Source: Pseudomonadales bacterium (GTDB lineage Bacteria > Pseudomonadota > Gammaproteobacteria > Pseudomonadales > Azotimanducaceae). From it: DNA of 44,532 nucleotides. Where the stretch lies: NCBI GenBank assembly GCA_007130155.1, contig SLTB01000154.1, forward strand, positions 1-44,532. The letters run 5' to 3'. Positions 1 to 8,455 of this stretch are shown in pieces. The notes below the pieces were generated by a model. It searched no databases. It was not told where the DNA came from and worked only from the letters and a program-made list of their open reading frames with translations. The position numbers and the translations under genes were made by a program. The stretch's first letter is position 1; the number at the start of each line of letters is the position of its first letter.

Positions 1-789
1 ACGCCCATGACCGATTGCGAGCAGGGTGGCCTGCTGCTCGAACTGCAGCCTCTCGATCGCCTGCTGCGCATCAATCGGGATGCCGCACAACTCACCCTCC
101 AGCGTACGACCCGGCACCTGGTGAGGGGTCTGGCGCATGAAATCAAGAACCCGCTCGGTGGCATTCGCGGAGCCGCCCAGCTGCTTGCCCGGGAGCTCGA
201 TCACGCCCAACTCGCCGAGTACACCGACATCATCATCGAGGAAGCCGATCGACTTCGTAATCTGGTGGACCGAATGCTCGGCCCCAATCGATTGCCCCAG
301 TATCGCAATGGCAACATTCATCGGATTCTCGAGCGCGTGCGGCAGCTGATCACGGCGGAGCATCCTGGGCGTCTGCGCATTGAACGCGACTACGATCCAT
401 CCATTCCCGACCTGACCTGTGATCCGGATCAGCTCTTGCAAGCATTCCTCAATGTGACTCGCAATGCGGCCCAAGCTCTCGAGGACACAGAGCACGCCGT
501 GATCACCTTCCGGTCTCGAACCATGCGCCAGTTCACCATCGGCGATGAGCGCCACCGGCTCGTCGTGCGCATCGATATCCTCGACAACGGACCTGGAGTG
601 GCGCCGGACATGATCGAGCGGTTGTTCTACCCGATGATCAGCGGTCGCGCGGACGGGACCGGGCTTGGCCTGTCCATCACCCAATCCATCATTGCCCAGC
701 ATGGAGGCTTGATCGAATGCGCAAGCGAGCCTGGCAGCACCCGATTCACCATTCTGCTGCCGTTGGAGAGCATCGATGAAAGCGCGTGA
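1..789 (+). CDS. glnL: Nitrogen regulation sensor histidine kinase NtrB/GlnL, 5' truncated by window edge
   Basis: H-box GLAHEIKNPLGGIRGAAQLL, N box NVTRNAAQAL, G boxes DNGPGV and GTGLGLSI; followed directly by NtrC. ORF track starts at 7, but the N-terminal PAS domain is missing, so the gene probably starts before the window. Confidence 0.9.
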   Translation, partial: TPMTDCEQGGLLLELQPLDRLLRINRDAAQLTLQRTTRHLVRGLAHEIKNPLGGIRGAAQLLARELDHAQLAEYTDIIIEEADRLRNLVDRMLGPNRLPQYRNGNIHRILERVRQLITAEHPGRLRIERDYDPSIPDLTCDPDQLLQAFLNVTRNAAQALEDTEHAVITFRSRTMRQFTIGDERHRLVVRIDILDNGPGVAPDMIERLFYPMISGRADGTGLGLSITQSIIAQHGGLIECASEPGSTRFTILLPLESIDESA

Positions 790-2215
790 CAGAATCTGGG
801 TCATTGATGATGACCGCTCCATCCGTTGGGTTCTCGAGCGTGCACTCGAGCAGGAAGGCATGGCGCCACAGACTTTCGAGAGTGGCACCGCGGCCCTGAG
901 TCGACTGCAGGCTGAGCTTCCAGAAGCCATTATCAGCGACATTCGCATGCCCGGCATTGACGGCTTGTCGCTGCTCGAACGGCTGCGCGCCGAACACCCC
1001 GAGATCCCTGTGATCATCATGACAGCCCATTCGGATCTGGAGAGTGCCGTCACCTCCTATCAGAGCGGCGCCTTCGAGTATTTGCCGAAGCCTTTCGACG
1101 TCGATGACGCCGTTGCTGTGGCGAAGCGGGCCATCGCCCACGCCCACGAGCAGAAGGCCGTCCTGCCCACCGTCGAGGAGCCGCCACCTGCCGAGATCAT
1201 CGGCCAGGCACCAGCCATGCAGGAGGTCTTTCGTGCCATTGGCCGACTGTCCCACTCCAATATCACCGTGCTCATCAACGGCGAGTCGGGTACCGGCAAG
1301 GAACTGGTGGCCCGTGCTTTACACCGCCACTCTCCCCGACAGAAGGGACCGTTCATCGCCCTGAACATGGCCGCGATCCCTCACGATCTCATCGAGTCCG
1401 AATTGTTCGGCCACGAGAAAGGCGCGTTCACTGGAGCCGCAGCGCAGCGCCAGGGCCGCTTCGAGCAGGCCGATGCCGGAACGCTGTTCTTGGACGAGAT
1501 TGGCGACATGCCGGCGGACACCCAGACAAGGCTGCTTCGGGTGCTGGCGGATGGTGAGTTCTACCGGGTTGGTGGTCACCAGCCCATCAAGGTGGACGTG
1601 CGCATCATTGCTGCTACCCACCAGAATCTTGAGGGTCTGGTTCGCGAGGGCCGTTTTCGCGAGGACCTTTTTCATCGCCTTAACGTGATTCGTATCCACA
1701 TTCCCAAACTGTCTGAGCGCCGCGGAGATATTCCGCTCCTCGCCCGGCATTTCCTCTCGTCCGCAGCGCAGGAGCTGGGTGGTGAGCCCAAGCTTCTCCG
1801 GCCGGAGACCGAGGAATATCTGGCGAACCTGGAATGGCCAGGCAACGTTCGTCAGCTCGAGAATACCTGTCGCTGGCTCACCGTGATGGCCTCCGGGCGT
1901 GAGGTTCACATCGGTGACCTGCCGCCGGAACTCAGGCTCAGCGACGGCGGCGCCCAGCAGACCACCAACTGGGAATCCGCTCTGCGCAACTGGAGCGACC
2001 AGGAGCTGGCACGCTTCCGCCCGGGGCAGAGTGCCCCCCTGTTGGACGTGGCCATGCCCAAGTTCGAACGCATCCTGATTGAGACGGCACTCAAGCACAC
2101 GGGTGGGCGCCGCCGCGACGCCTCCGAGCTGCTGGGCTGGGGGCGCAATACCTTGACCCGCAAGATCAAGGAACTGGACATGGATGCCGAAGAGGACGGG
2201 GACGACGACGACTGA
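776..2215 (+). CDS. glnG: Nitrogen regulation response regulator NtrC (sigma-54 activator)
   Basis: Receiver domain, AAA+ motifs [24 protein letters not shown]-terminal Fis-type HTH; overlaps the end of glnL by 14 bp. Confidence 0.95.
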   Translation: MKARDRIWVIDDDRSIRWVLERALEQEGMAPQTFESGTAALSRLQAELPEAIISDIRMPGIDGLSLLERLRAEHPEIPVIIMTAHSDLESAVTSYQSGAFEYLPKPFDVDDAVAVAKRAIAHAHEQKAVLPTVEEPPPAEIIGQAPAMQEVFRAIGRLSHSNITVLINGESGTGKELVARALHRHSPRQKGPFIALNMAAIPHDLIESELFGHEKGAFTGAAAQRQGRFEQADAGTLFLDEIGDMPADTQTRLLRVLADGEFYRVGGHQPIKVDVRIIAATHQNLEGLVREGRFREDLFHRLNVIRIHIPKLSERRGDIPLLARHFLSSAAQELGGEPKLLRPETEEYLANLEWPGNVRQLENTCRWLTVMASGREVHIGDLPPELRLSDGGAQQTTNWESALRNWSDQELARFRPGQSAPLLDVAMPKFERILIETALKHTGGRRRDASELLGWGRNTLTRKIKELDMDAEEDGDDDD

Positions 2216-2417
2216 TCACGCAAGCGTGATACCGGGCATATGAGGGAACGAAAGCCGCTTGCAGCCTGTCTATCGCCAAGGGTACATGGTCAATCTGATC
2301 TGCGCAGGCTTCGGTCTTTGCCGTCGACCTGTTAAGTGGGGTTGCGTTACAAGCGTCAAGGGTCAGGCCAGCATGGCGTTCTGAATGACCTGCAGAGCGG
2401 GCCTCGAGGGAGGTTTG

Positions 2418-2449
2418 CGCGCAACTTTCCGGCCGCGCAACTTTCCGGC
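2418..2449. repeat. Two tandem copies of a 16-bp unit gcgcaactttccggc(c/a)
   Basis: Direct reading: gcgcaactttccggcc gcgcaactttccggca. Confidence 0.8.
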
Positions 2450-2544
2450 AATGAGGCAGGAATCATGCTCTCATGCGGAATTTTTCTGGTCTGGCGATGA
2501 GACCAGCCATCCTCTGTGAACGGCAGGCCACCGCGTCCAAAACA

Positions 2545-2591
2545 GGACATCCAGAGACATTCCTGGATGTCCAGAAAACTTCTGGATGTCC
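2545..2591 (-). terminator. Inverted repeat GGACATCCAG-N8-CTGGATGTCC plus a third direct copy of CTGGATGTCC; candidate terminator for the minus-strand unit
   Basis: Perfect 10-bp arms at 2545-2554 and 2563-2572, extra copy at 2582-2591. On the minus strand the stem is followed by TGTTTT. Lies just downstream of the 2649 stop. Confidence 0.5.
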
Positions 2592-2648
2592 GATTCTGGG
2601 GGCATCATCGATTCGCATGCTCCCAGTGCTACCGGTCAGGCTCCCGGG

Positions 2649-3470
2649 TCAGGCCATCGGATCGTCCAGATTCAGGCTGAGGCACTTCACGGCGCCGCCG
2701 GCTCGCAGGAACTCGCTGACTGGCGTTTCGTGGACCTCGAATCCAATGGATTCCAGAGTCTTGCGCAGGGCTTTGGAGGCCCGGTTCATGAACACGTGCT
2801 CACCGAGGCCCACGGCGTTGCAGGCAAAGTGGCGGGCGTCGGCACGGCTCACCTTGATGCGCTTCTCGGCAGGAATCCGCGTCCGGATCAGCATTTGAGG
2901 CTCGGCGCTGAAAGCGCCGGGGTAGTACAGCGTGTAGCCGTCCGCAAGTGGACAGAAACAGGTGTCCAGATGGTAGTAGCGTGTGTCTGCCAGCGTCAGG
3001 GTATGTACCGGCACGTCGAAGGCTGCCTGCAGGGCGACGCCGGCGCGGGGGTCGCTTCGAAGTCCGTGGCCGAGCCAAAGTCGACGTTCGCCGCAGTCCA
3101 CCAGGCAGTCACCGGCTCCTTCGAACCTTACGTCCTCCGGACAGCCCACCAGTCCGAGACCGGCTTCGGCAAACCAGCGCGCGAAGTGGGGCTGCTCGGG
3201 TTGCCGCTCAGGGTGGCGGAAACGGCTCACCACCACCCGGCCTTCGAAAACGAATCCCGCGTTGGCGGTGAACACCATGTCAGGGGCTTCGGGTGCCTGC
3301 TCGCACAGGACGATCTCGGCGACCGCGGCGAGGTTCGCCACCAGTTGTTGCCATTGATCGCTGGCGGCGACTGCATCGGGCTTGCGCTGCGCGTTCATCC
3401 AGGGGTTGATTTCGTACTGCACCGTGAAGAACTCGGGGGCGCACATCAGCAGGCGATTGCGAGTGTTCAT
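2649..3470 (-). CDS. DDAH/amidinotransferase-family guanidino-group hydrolase (ArgZ/AgrE N-domain-like)
   Basis: Motifs LLMCAPEFFTVQYEINPWM, DMVFTANAG, HLDTCFCPL, C-terminal GGAVKCLSL with candidate catalytic Cys. ATG at 3470 has GGAG upstream; TTG at 3485 is the ORF-track start. Confidence 0.8.
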   Translation of the reverse strand: MNTRNRLLMCAPEFFTVQYEINPWMNAQRKPDAVAASDQWQQLVANLAAVAEIVLCEQAPEAPDMVFTANAGFVFEGRVVVSRFRHPERQPEQPHFARWFAEAGLGLVGCPEDVRFEGAGDCLVDCGERRLWLGHGLRSDPRAGVALQAAFDVPVHTLTLADTRYYHLDTCFCPLADGYTLYYPGAFSAEPQMLIRTRIPAEKRIKVSRADARHFACNAVGLGEHVFMNRASKALRKTLESIGFEVHETPVSEFLRAGGAVKCLSLNLDDPMA

Positions 3471-3501
3471 CGCGTGGGTCTCCAATACTGAGTGGGGTGA
3501 T

Positions 3502-4482
3502 TCAGAAGCTTGCGGCGCGGCGGAAGGTGGGCGTCGGCGGCTGCAGCATGGCGAACAGGTCCAGCGGGTCCCGCGCGGCGGGGATCAGGTCCACGTCGAT
3601 GGCGTCGCACAGATTCGCGTAAAGCCAGTTCAGCGCTGCATGGTCCTCGAGGGCGAAGCCGACGGAATCGAACAAAGTGATGGCATCGGTGCTGAGTCTC
3701 CCTGCGCGCTGGCCACGGGCAATTTCATGAAACTCGGTCACCGACAGGCCCGAGTCTTGGATCTCGCCCTCGATGCGGGTCTGAGGCTCGTACTCGACGA
3801 TGATGTCGCAGGCAGGCAGCACGGCTGGATCGAGCTCTATCTTGCCTGGGCAGTCGCCGCCCACCGCGTTGATGTGCAGGCCGGGTCGCAGCATGGCTGG
3901 CGTCAGCAGGGACTGGCGCCCCTTGACGGCCGTGGCTATGGTCACCAGATCGGCGCCATCGACGGCCTCGGCGATGGACGCGCAGGGAACCAGCTCCAGA
4001 TTCCGTTCCCCCATGTTGTGAGCGTACTTCGCTATCGCTGCCTGATCGATGTCGTAGAACCGGACCTGCCGCAGCGCTCTTTCGTTGCCGATGGCCAGGG
4101 TCTGAAATTCGGACTGGGCGCCCGTCCCGACCAGCGCCAGCGTGTGGGTGTCCGGTCGCGGGCAGTGGCGCGCGACCATGGCCGATGTGGCTGCGGTACG
4201 CAGCGCGGTCAGCAGCGTCATTTCCGAGACCATCACCGGATAGCCGCTGGCCACGTCAGACAGGATGCCCAGCGCGGCCACGGTCATGCGCCCCTGCTGC
4301 GGGTTGCCCGGGTGGCCGTTGACGTATTTGCAGGCATAGCGTGTGGCGTCCGCTACCGGCATCAATTCGATCACGCCGTGCTCGAAGTGAGTGGCGTGAC
4401 GGGGACTCTTGTCGAAATCGTCCCAGCGCTGGTAGGCCGCTTCGATTTTCTGATGACGTTCGTATGCCGCGACATCGATCAC
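3502..4482 (-). CDS. Ornithine cyclodeaminase/mu-crystallin family protein
   Basis: FKYVNGHPGN-like motif (CKYVNGHPGNPQQG), LTALRTAATSAMVARH, VGTGAQSEFQTLA; 31 bp from the downstream amidinohydrolase start. N-terminus uncertain (GTG start). Confidence 0.85.
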   Translation of the reverse strand: MIDVAAYERHQKIEAAYQRWDDFDKSPRHATHFEHGVIELMPVADATRYACKYVNGHPGNPQQGRMTVAALGILSDVASGYPVMVSEMTLLTALRTAATSAMVARHCPRPDTHTLALVGTGAQSEFQTLAIGNERALRQVRFYDIDQAAIAKYAHNMGERNLELVPCASIAEAVDGADLVTIATAVKGRQSLLTPAMLRPGLHINAVGGDCPGKIELDPAVLPACDIIVEYEPQTRIEGEIQDSGLSVTEFHEIARGQRAGRLSTDAITLFDSVGFALEDHAALNWLYANLCDAIDVDLIPAARDPLDLFAMLQPPTPTFRRAASF

Positions 4483-4712
4483 TACCGAGAACTCACCGAT
4501 GTTCTGCTCGAAAGCGACTCAGGGGTGAGCACCATTACCTCGAACATCCGCATGAAGGTCTCTAAGAATTTTTCCGGCTACCCCCTCGTCTGATTGCCAT
4601 GTGCAGTGCGGCGGGATGGCTGGAAATGACAGGCGAGGGCCATTTCCTGGCCAGAACTGAGTAGAATCGCGGGCCATCGTAGCCGACCACCAGCGATCAG
4701 GAGCCTTTCCCC

Positions 4713-5918
4713 ATGACCCGTGCCCCCTCCGAGCGCGCCGAAACCCTCAGGCTGGAACTCGAAGCCTTCATGGACGCCCACATCTACCCCAACGAACAGC
4801 GCTATCACGACGAGCTCAATGCGCTGCCGGATCGATTCACCACCGTTCCGGTCATGGAAGAGCTCAAGGCCAAGGCTCGGGACGCGGGTCTTTGGAACCT
4901 CTGGATGCCCGCGGATCACGGTGGCCTCAGCAACGAGGAGTACTGCCCGCTGGCCGAGATCATGGGCCGAGTGCTGTGGGCGCCTGAGGCGTTCAACTGT
5001 AATGCCCCCGATACCGGCAACATGGAGGTCTTCCTCAAATACGGTACCGAGGCCCAGAAGCAGGAATGGCTGGAGCCTCTGCTCGCCGGCGATATCCGTT
5101 CGTCCTACTGCATGACGGAGCCCGACGTGGCGTCCAGCGACGCAACCAACGTGCGCACCTCGATCACCCGCGATGGCGACGAGTACGTCATCAACGGCAA
5201 GAAGTGGTTCATCACCAATGCGCCCTATGAGCGCACCAAGATTTTCATCGTCATGGGCAAGTCCGATCCGGACAACGCCAACCGCCATCTGCAGCAGAGC
5301 CAGATTCTGGTACCCAAGCATACGCCGGGCGTGAAGATCGTCCGTCCGCTGACGACGCTGGGCTACGACGATGCGCCGCTGGGCCATGCTGAAGTGCACT
5401 TCGAGAACGTCCGCGTCCCCGCAGCGAACATCCTGCTCGGTGAGGGCCGCGGCTTCGAGATTGCCCAGGGACGTCTCGGACCAGGCCGCATCCATCACTG
5501 CATGCGCCTGATCGGCAGTGCCCAGCGGGCGTTGGAGTTCGCCTGCCGGCGCGCTGTGAGTCGGGAGACCTTCGGGCGGAAGCTCTCGGAGCACCAGAGC
5601 GTGCTGGAGGATATCGCCAAGTCCTTCAGCGAAATCGAACAGGCCCGTCTGCTGACCCTGAAGACTGCGCGCAAGATCGACGAAGTGGGCGCCAAGGATG
5701 CCCGGGATCTGATTGCGGCTTCGAAGATCGTGGTGCCGATGATGGCGCAGACGGTGATTGACCGCTGCATGCAGATTCATGGTGCAGGCGGCCTCACGGC
5801 GGACTACCCCATGGCCGAGGCCTTCAACTATGCCCGCTGGTGTCGCCAGGCAGACGGTCCGGATCAGGTGCACATGATGGCGCTGGGCAAGCAGATCATT
5901 CGCCGTTACGTGGATTGA
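4713..5918 (+). CDS. Acyl-CoA dehydrogenase
   Basis: YCMTEPDVASSDATNV, INGKKWFITNA, MQIHGAGGLTADYPMA motifs. Confidence 0.92.
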   Translation: MTRAPSERAETLRLELEAFMDAHIYPNEQRYHDELNALPDRFTTVPVMEELKAKARDAGLWNLWMPADHGGLSNEEYCPLAEIMGRVLWAPEAFNCNAPDTGNMEVFLKYGTEAQKQEWLEPLLAGDIRSSYCMTEPDVASSDATNVRTSITRDGDEYVINGKKWFITNAPYERTKIFIVMGKSDPDNANRHLQQSQILVPKHTPGVKIVRPLTTLGYDDAPLGHAEVHFENVRVPAANILLGEGRGFEIAQGRLGPGRIHHCMRLIGSAQRALEFACRRAVSRETFGRKLSEHQSVLEDIAKSFSEIEQARLLTLKTARKIDEVGAKDARDLIAASKIVVPMMAQTVIDRCMQIHGAGGLTADYPMAEAFNYARWCRQADGPDQVHMMALGKQIIRRYVD

Positions 5919-5935
5919 GTCGGCGACTCTGACCC

Positions 5936-6625
5936 ATGAAACCGCCCGCGACGCATCGGTCCCACCGTAGCGGCTGGCTGCGTGCAGCCGTCCTCGGGGC
6001 CAACGACGGCATCGTGTCCACGGGGAGTCTGATACTCGGTGTGGCTTCGGCGGGCGGCAGCATGGACACCATCCTCATTGCCGGTACGGCCGGCGCGGTG
6101 GCCGGTGCGATGTCCATGGCGGCCGGCGAGTATGTGTCGGTCAGTTCCCAGGCCGACACCCAGCGCGCCGACCTGGCTCTCGAAAGGCGGGAACACGCCG
6201 AGGACCCGGATTACGAGCATGCGGAACTCGCTGCCATTTACGTCCGTCGTGGCCTCGAGCCGGAGCTGGCCGACGAGGTCGCGGGACAGTTGATGCGCCA
6301 TGATGCGATTGCGGCCCACAGCCGGGACGAAATCGGCATTTCCACGACCCTGGCGGCACGGCCGATCCAGGCTGCCTTGGCATCGGCAGTCACCTTCGCA
6401 ACCGGCGCTGCGCTGCCCCTGCTGATGGTGCTGATCTGGCCCAGGGAATGGCTGGCCCCCGCCTTGGCGCTGAGCGTGCTGCTGTTTCTGGGATTGCTGG
6501 GCTACCTGGCGGCCAAAGCGGGTGGGGCTCCGCCTGCCCGCGCGGTGGCCCGGGTCATGTTCTGGGGTGGCTTGGCCATGACCGTGACCATGGCTGTGGG
6601 GTCACTGTTCGATGTGGCGGTCTGA
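5936..6625 (+). CDS. VIT1/CCC1 (nodulin-21-like) family membrane transporter
   Basis: LRAAVLGANDGIVSTGSLILGVA, AGAMSMAAGEYVSVSSQADT motifs and hydrophobic C-terminal helices. Confidence 0.9.
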   Translation: MKPPATHRSHRSGWLRAAVLGANDGIVSTGSLILGVASAGGSMDTILIAGTAGAVAGAMSMAAGEYVSVSSQADTQRADLALERREHAEDPDYEHAELAAIYVRRGLEPELADEVAGQLMRHDAIAAHSRDEIGISTTLAARPIQAALASAVTFATGAALPLLMVLIWPREWLAPALALSVLLFLGLLGYLAAKAGGAPPARAVARVMFWGGLAMTVTMAVGSLFDVAV

Positions 6626-6701
6626 TCCGGGGACGATCGTTCTCGAGGAGCTGGGTCGCCTGTCTGCTGGCTGCTGACAGGCGACCCGTCCGGCCACGGA
6701 C

Positions 6702-8294
6702 TCAGCCAGCCTTCCTTTGGGGGGTGGCGGCGGGTTTGCTCCGCGGCGCCTTGTCGCTTTCCAGCCACTTCTCCAGCGTTTCGTGGAAGTGGCGGATCTT
6801 CATTTCCTGATAGCTCGCGTAGATGGTCTCACCCTTGGGGTGGGTGTGGAGCCCTTTCTGCACCATGCGGTGATTGACGTAGTCCTGGTTGAAGATCTTG
6901 GCCAGACTGCTGCCGATCTCCGGGGCTAAGGTGTAGTCGTCGTCGATGTCGAGGAAGGTGCACTTGGCAGGTGGTGGCGCCTCCACGCCTTCCGGTAGCG
7001 GCACCATGTACATGACCTCGTGCAGCGACTGTTCCGGGTTGTCCCCATCGGGGCGGAAGCGATAGAAGATCGGACTGAAGTCCGCCCAGGGACTCAGGTT
7101 GGGGAACAGGGAGTAGTAGATGGCATCGTTAAGATCGGCATCGCTGATCTGAGCGACGGCATCACCGAAGGTCGGCCGCAGCTGCTCCCGGCGTGCCTTG
7201 GCCACGCTGTCCCGGTAGCCGCGAGGCGATGACGTGTCGTAGACCATGGGCGTGTCTTCTTCGCCGGGGCAGATCTTGCCCCCCACCCAGTTGCACATCT
7301 GGATGTCGGCGGATTTCAGCTCGCCCTCGATGTATTCCGCGGCGGCGGTGAAGCGCCCGGTCTTGCCGTTGGGCGCGGTCACCTCCACCCGATCCTCCTC
7401 GATGCGCCGATAGACATGGCCGCTGAGCAGGTGCTTGAGGCTGGTGAACGCCTTGCCGTCCGGGTACGCCGACATGTCCGGGTTTTCGAGGCCCGTATGG
7501 GGGCTCGGCGGTCCTGAGGGGGACATGGCGCGTGACAGGTTGCCGAAGACGTCGTACTTCGAGTTTACGTCGCCGAAGTATCCGAGCAGTTCGGGATGGG
7601 TTGCCACCACGTGGTAGGACTCCATGAACGCTTCCTGGGCCACCTTCCAGTTGCAGGGCAGGCGCTTGATCAGGTGCGCGGCCTTGTAGCGGCGCTCGAA
7701 GGGAATGCCGAAGTGGCGGTCGATGTCGCCTAAGAAATCCTCCAGCGGCTCGCAGTCGGGGTCCGGGTTGATGAAGATGAAGCCGCCCCAGTGCCCGACG
7801 CGCACTGCCTGCAGCGCGTACTCCTCCTCGGTTACGGTCGGAAAATCCCAATGTCCTGGGATCTCCTTCAGGCTGCCGTCCAGGTTCCAGGACCAGCCGT
7901 GAAAGGCGCAGCGGAATACCTTCAGCTCCTTGCGATGGTTGTCACACAGAGCACGGCCCCGGTGCAGGCAGGCGTTGGGGAAGGCCTTCACCTCGTTCTC
8001 GGAGATCCGAACGACCATGTAGGAGAGGCTGGCGATATCGTAGACGTGGGTGTCGCCCACATTGGGAATGTCCGACTCGTGGCAGGCCATCTGCCAGACC
8101 CGCTTCCACAGCCGCTCTACTTCCAGGTCGTGGATCTCCTTGGAGAAGTAGCGTTCCACGGGCACCTTGGTGACGCCCGGCGCCATGGGCGAATCTTCGA
8201 GATAGACCGCGGGCGGTGGCACCGTGTCGCTCTTCAGCAAGTCGTTGTAGGCGATTCCGTTGGACCGGTTGTGTCCTGTCTTGGTCTCGACCAT
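6702..8294 (-). CDS. Rieske [2Fe-2S] aromatic-ring-hydroxylating oxygenase alpha subunit family
   Basis: CLHRGRALCDNHRKELKVFRCAFHGWSW Rieske motif; catalytic-domain segment MESYHVVATHPELL. Confidence 0.92.
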   Translation of the reverse strand: MVETKTGHNRSNGIAYNDLLKSDTVPPPAVYLEDSPMAPGVTKVPVERYFSKEIHDLEVERLWKRVWQMACHESDIPNVGDTHVYDIASLSYMVVRISENEVKAFPNACLHRGRALCDNHRKELKVFRCAFHGWSWNLDGSLKEIPGHWDFPTVTEEEYALQAVRVGHWGGFIFINPDPDCEPLEDFLGDIDRHFGIPFERRYKAAHLIKRLPCNWKVAQEAFMESYHVVATHPELLGYFGDVNSKYDVFGNLSRAMSPSGPPSPHTGLENPDMSAYPDGKAFTSLKHLLSGHVYRRIEEDRVEVTAPNGKTGRFTAAAEYIEGELKSADIQMCNWVGGKICPGEEDTPMVYDTSSPRGYRDSVAKARREQLRPTFGDAVAQISDADLNDAIYYSLFPNLSPWADFSPIFYRFRPDGDNPEQSLHEVMYMVPLPEGVEAPPPAKCTFLDIDDDYTLAPEIGSSLAKIFNQDYVNHRMVQKGLHTHPKGETIYASYQEMKIRHFHETLEKWLESDKAPRSKPAATPQRKAG

Positions 8295-8455
8295 GTGGCC
8301 TCCGTTGATGATCGCAGATGGCCGGAGTATAGGTGCCTGAGGCTCATGCGGTCATCCCGGGTCAGGCGGCCCTGGTTGGACCTGTCCCGCGCCGATTGCC
8401 TTGCGGATCGCCCGGTGCCACGCTCGGTGAAGCGGCCCCGCCTTTGGAGGTAGCC

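Noticed and set aside
3382-4593. 403-aa plus-strand ORF opposite the ornithine cyclodeaminase
   Set aside because: Shadow ORF; minus strand has conserved OCD motifs.
4578-5873. 431-aa minus-strand ORF opposite the acyl-CoA dehydrogenase
   Set aside because: Shadow ORF without recognisable motifs.
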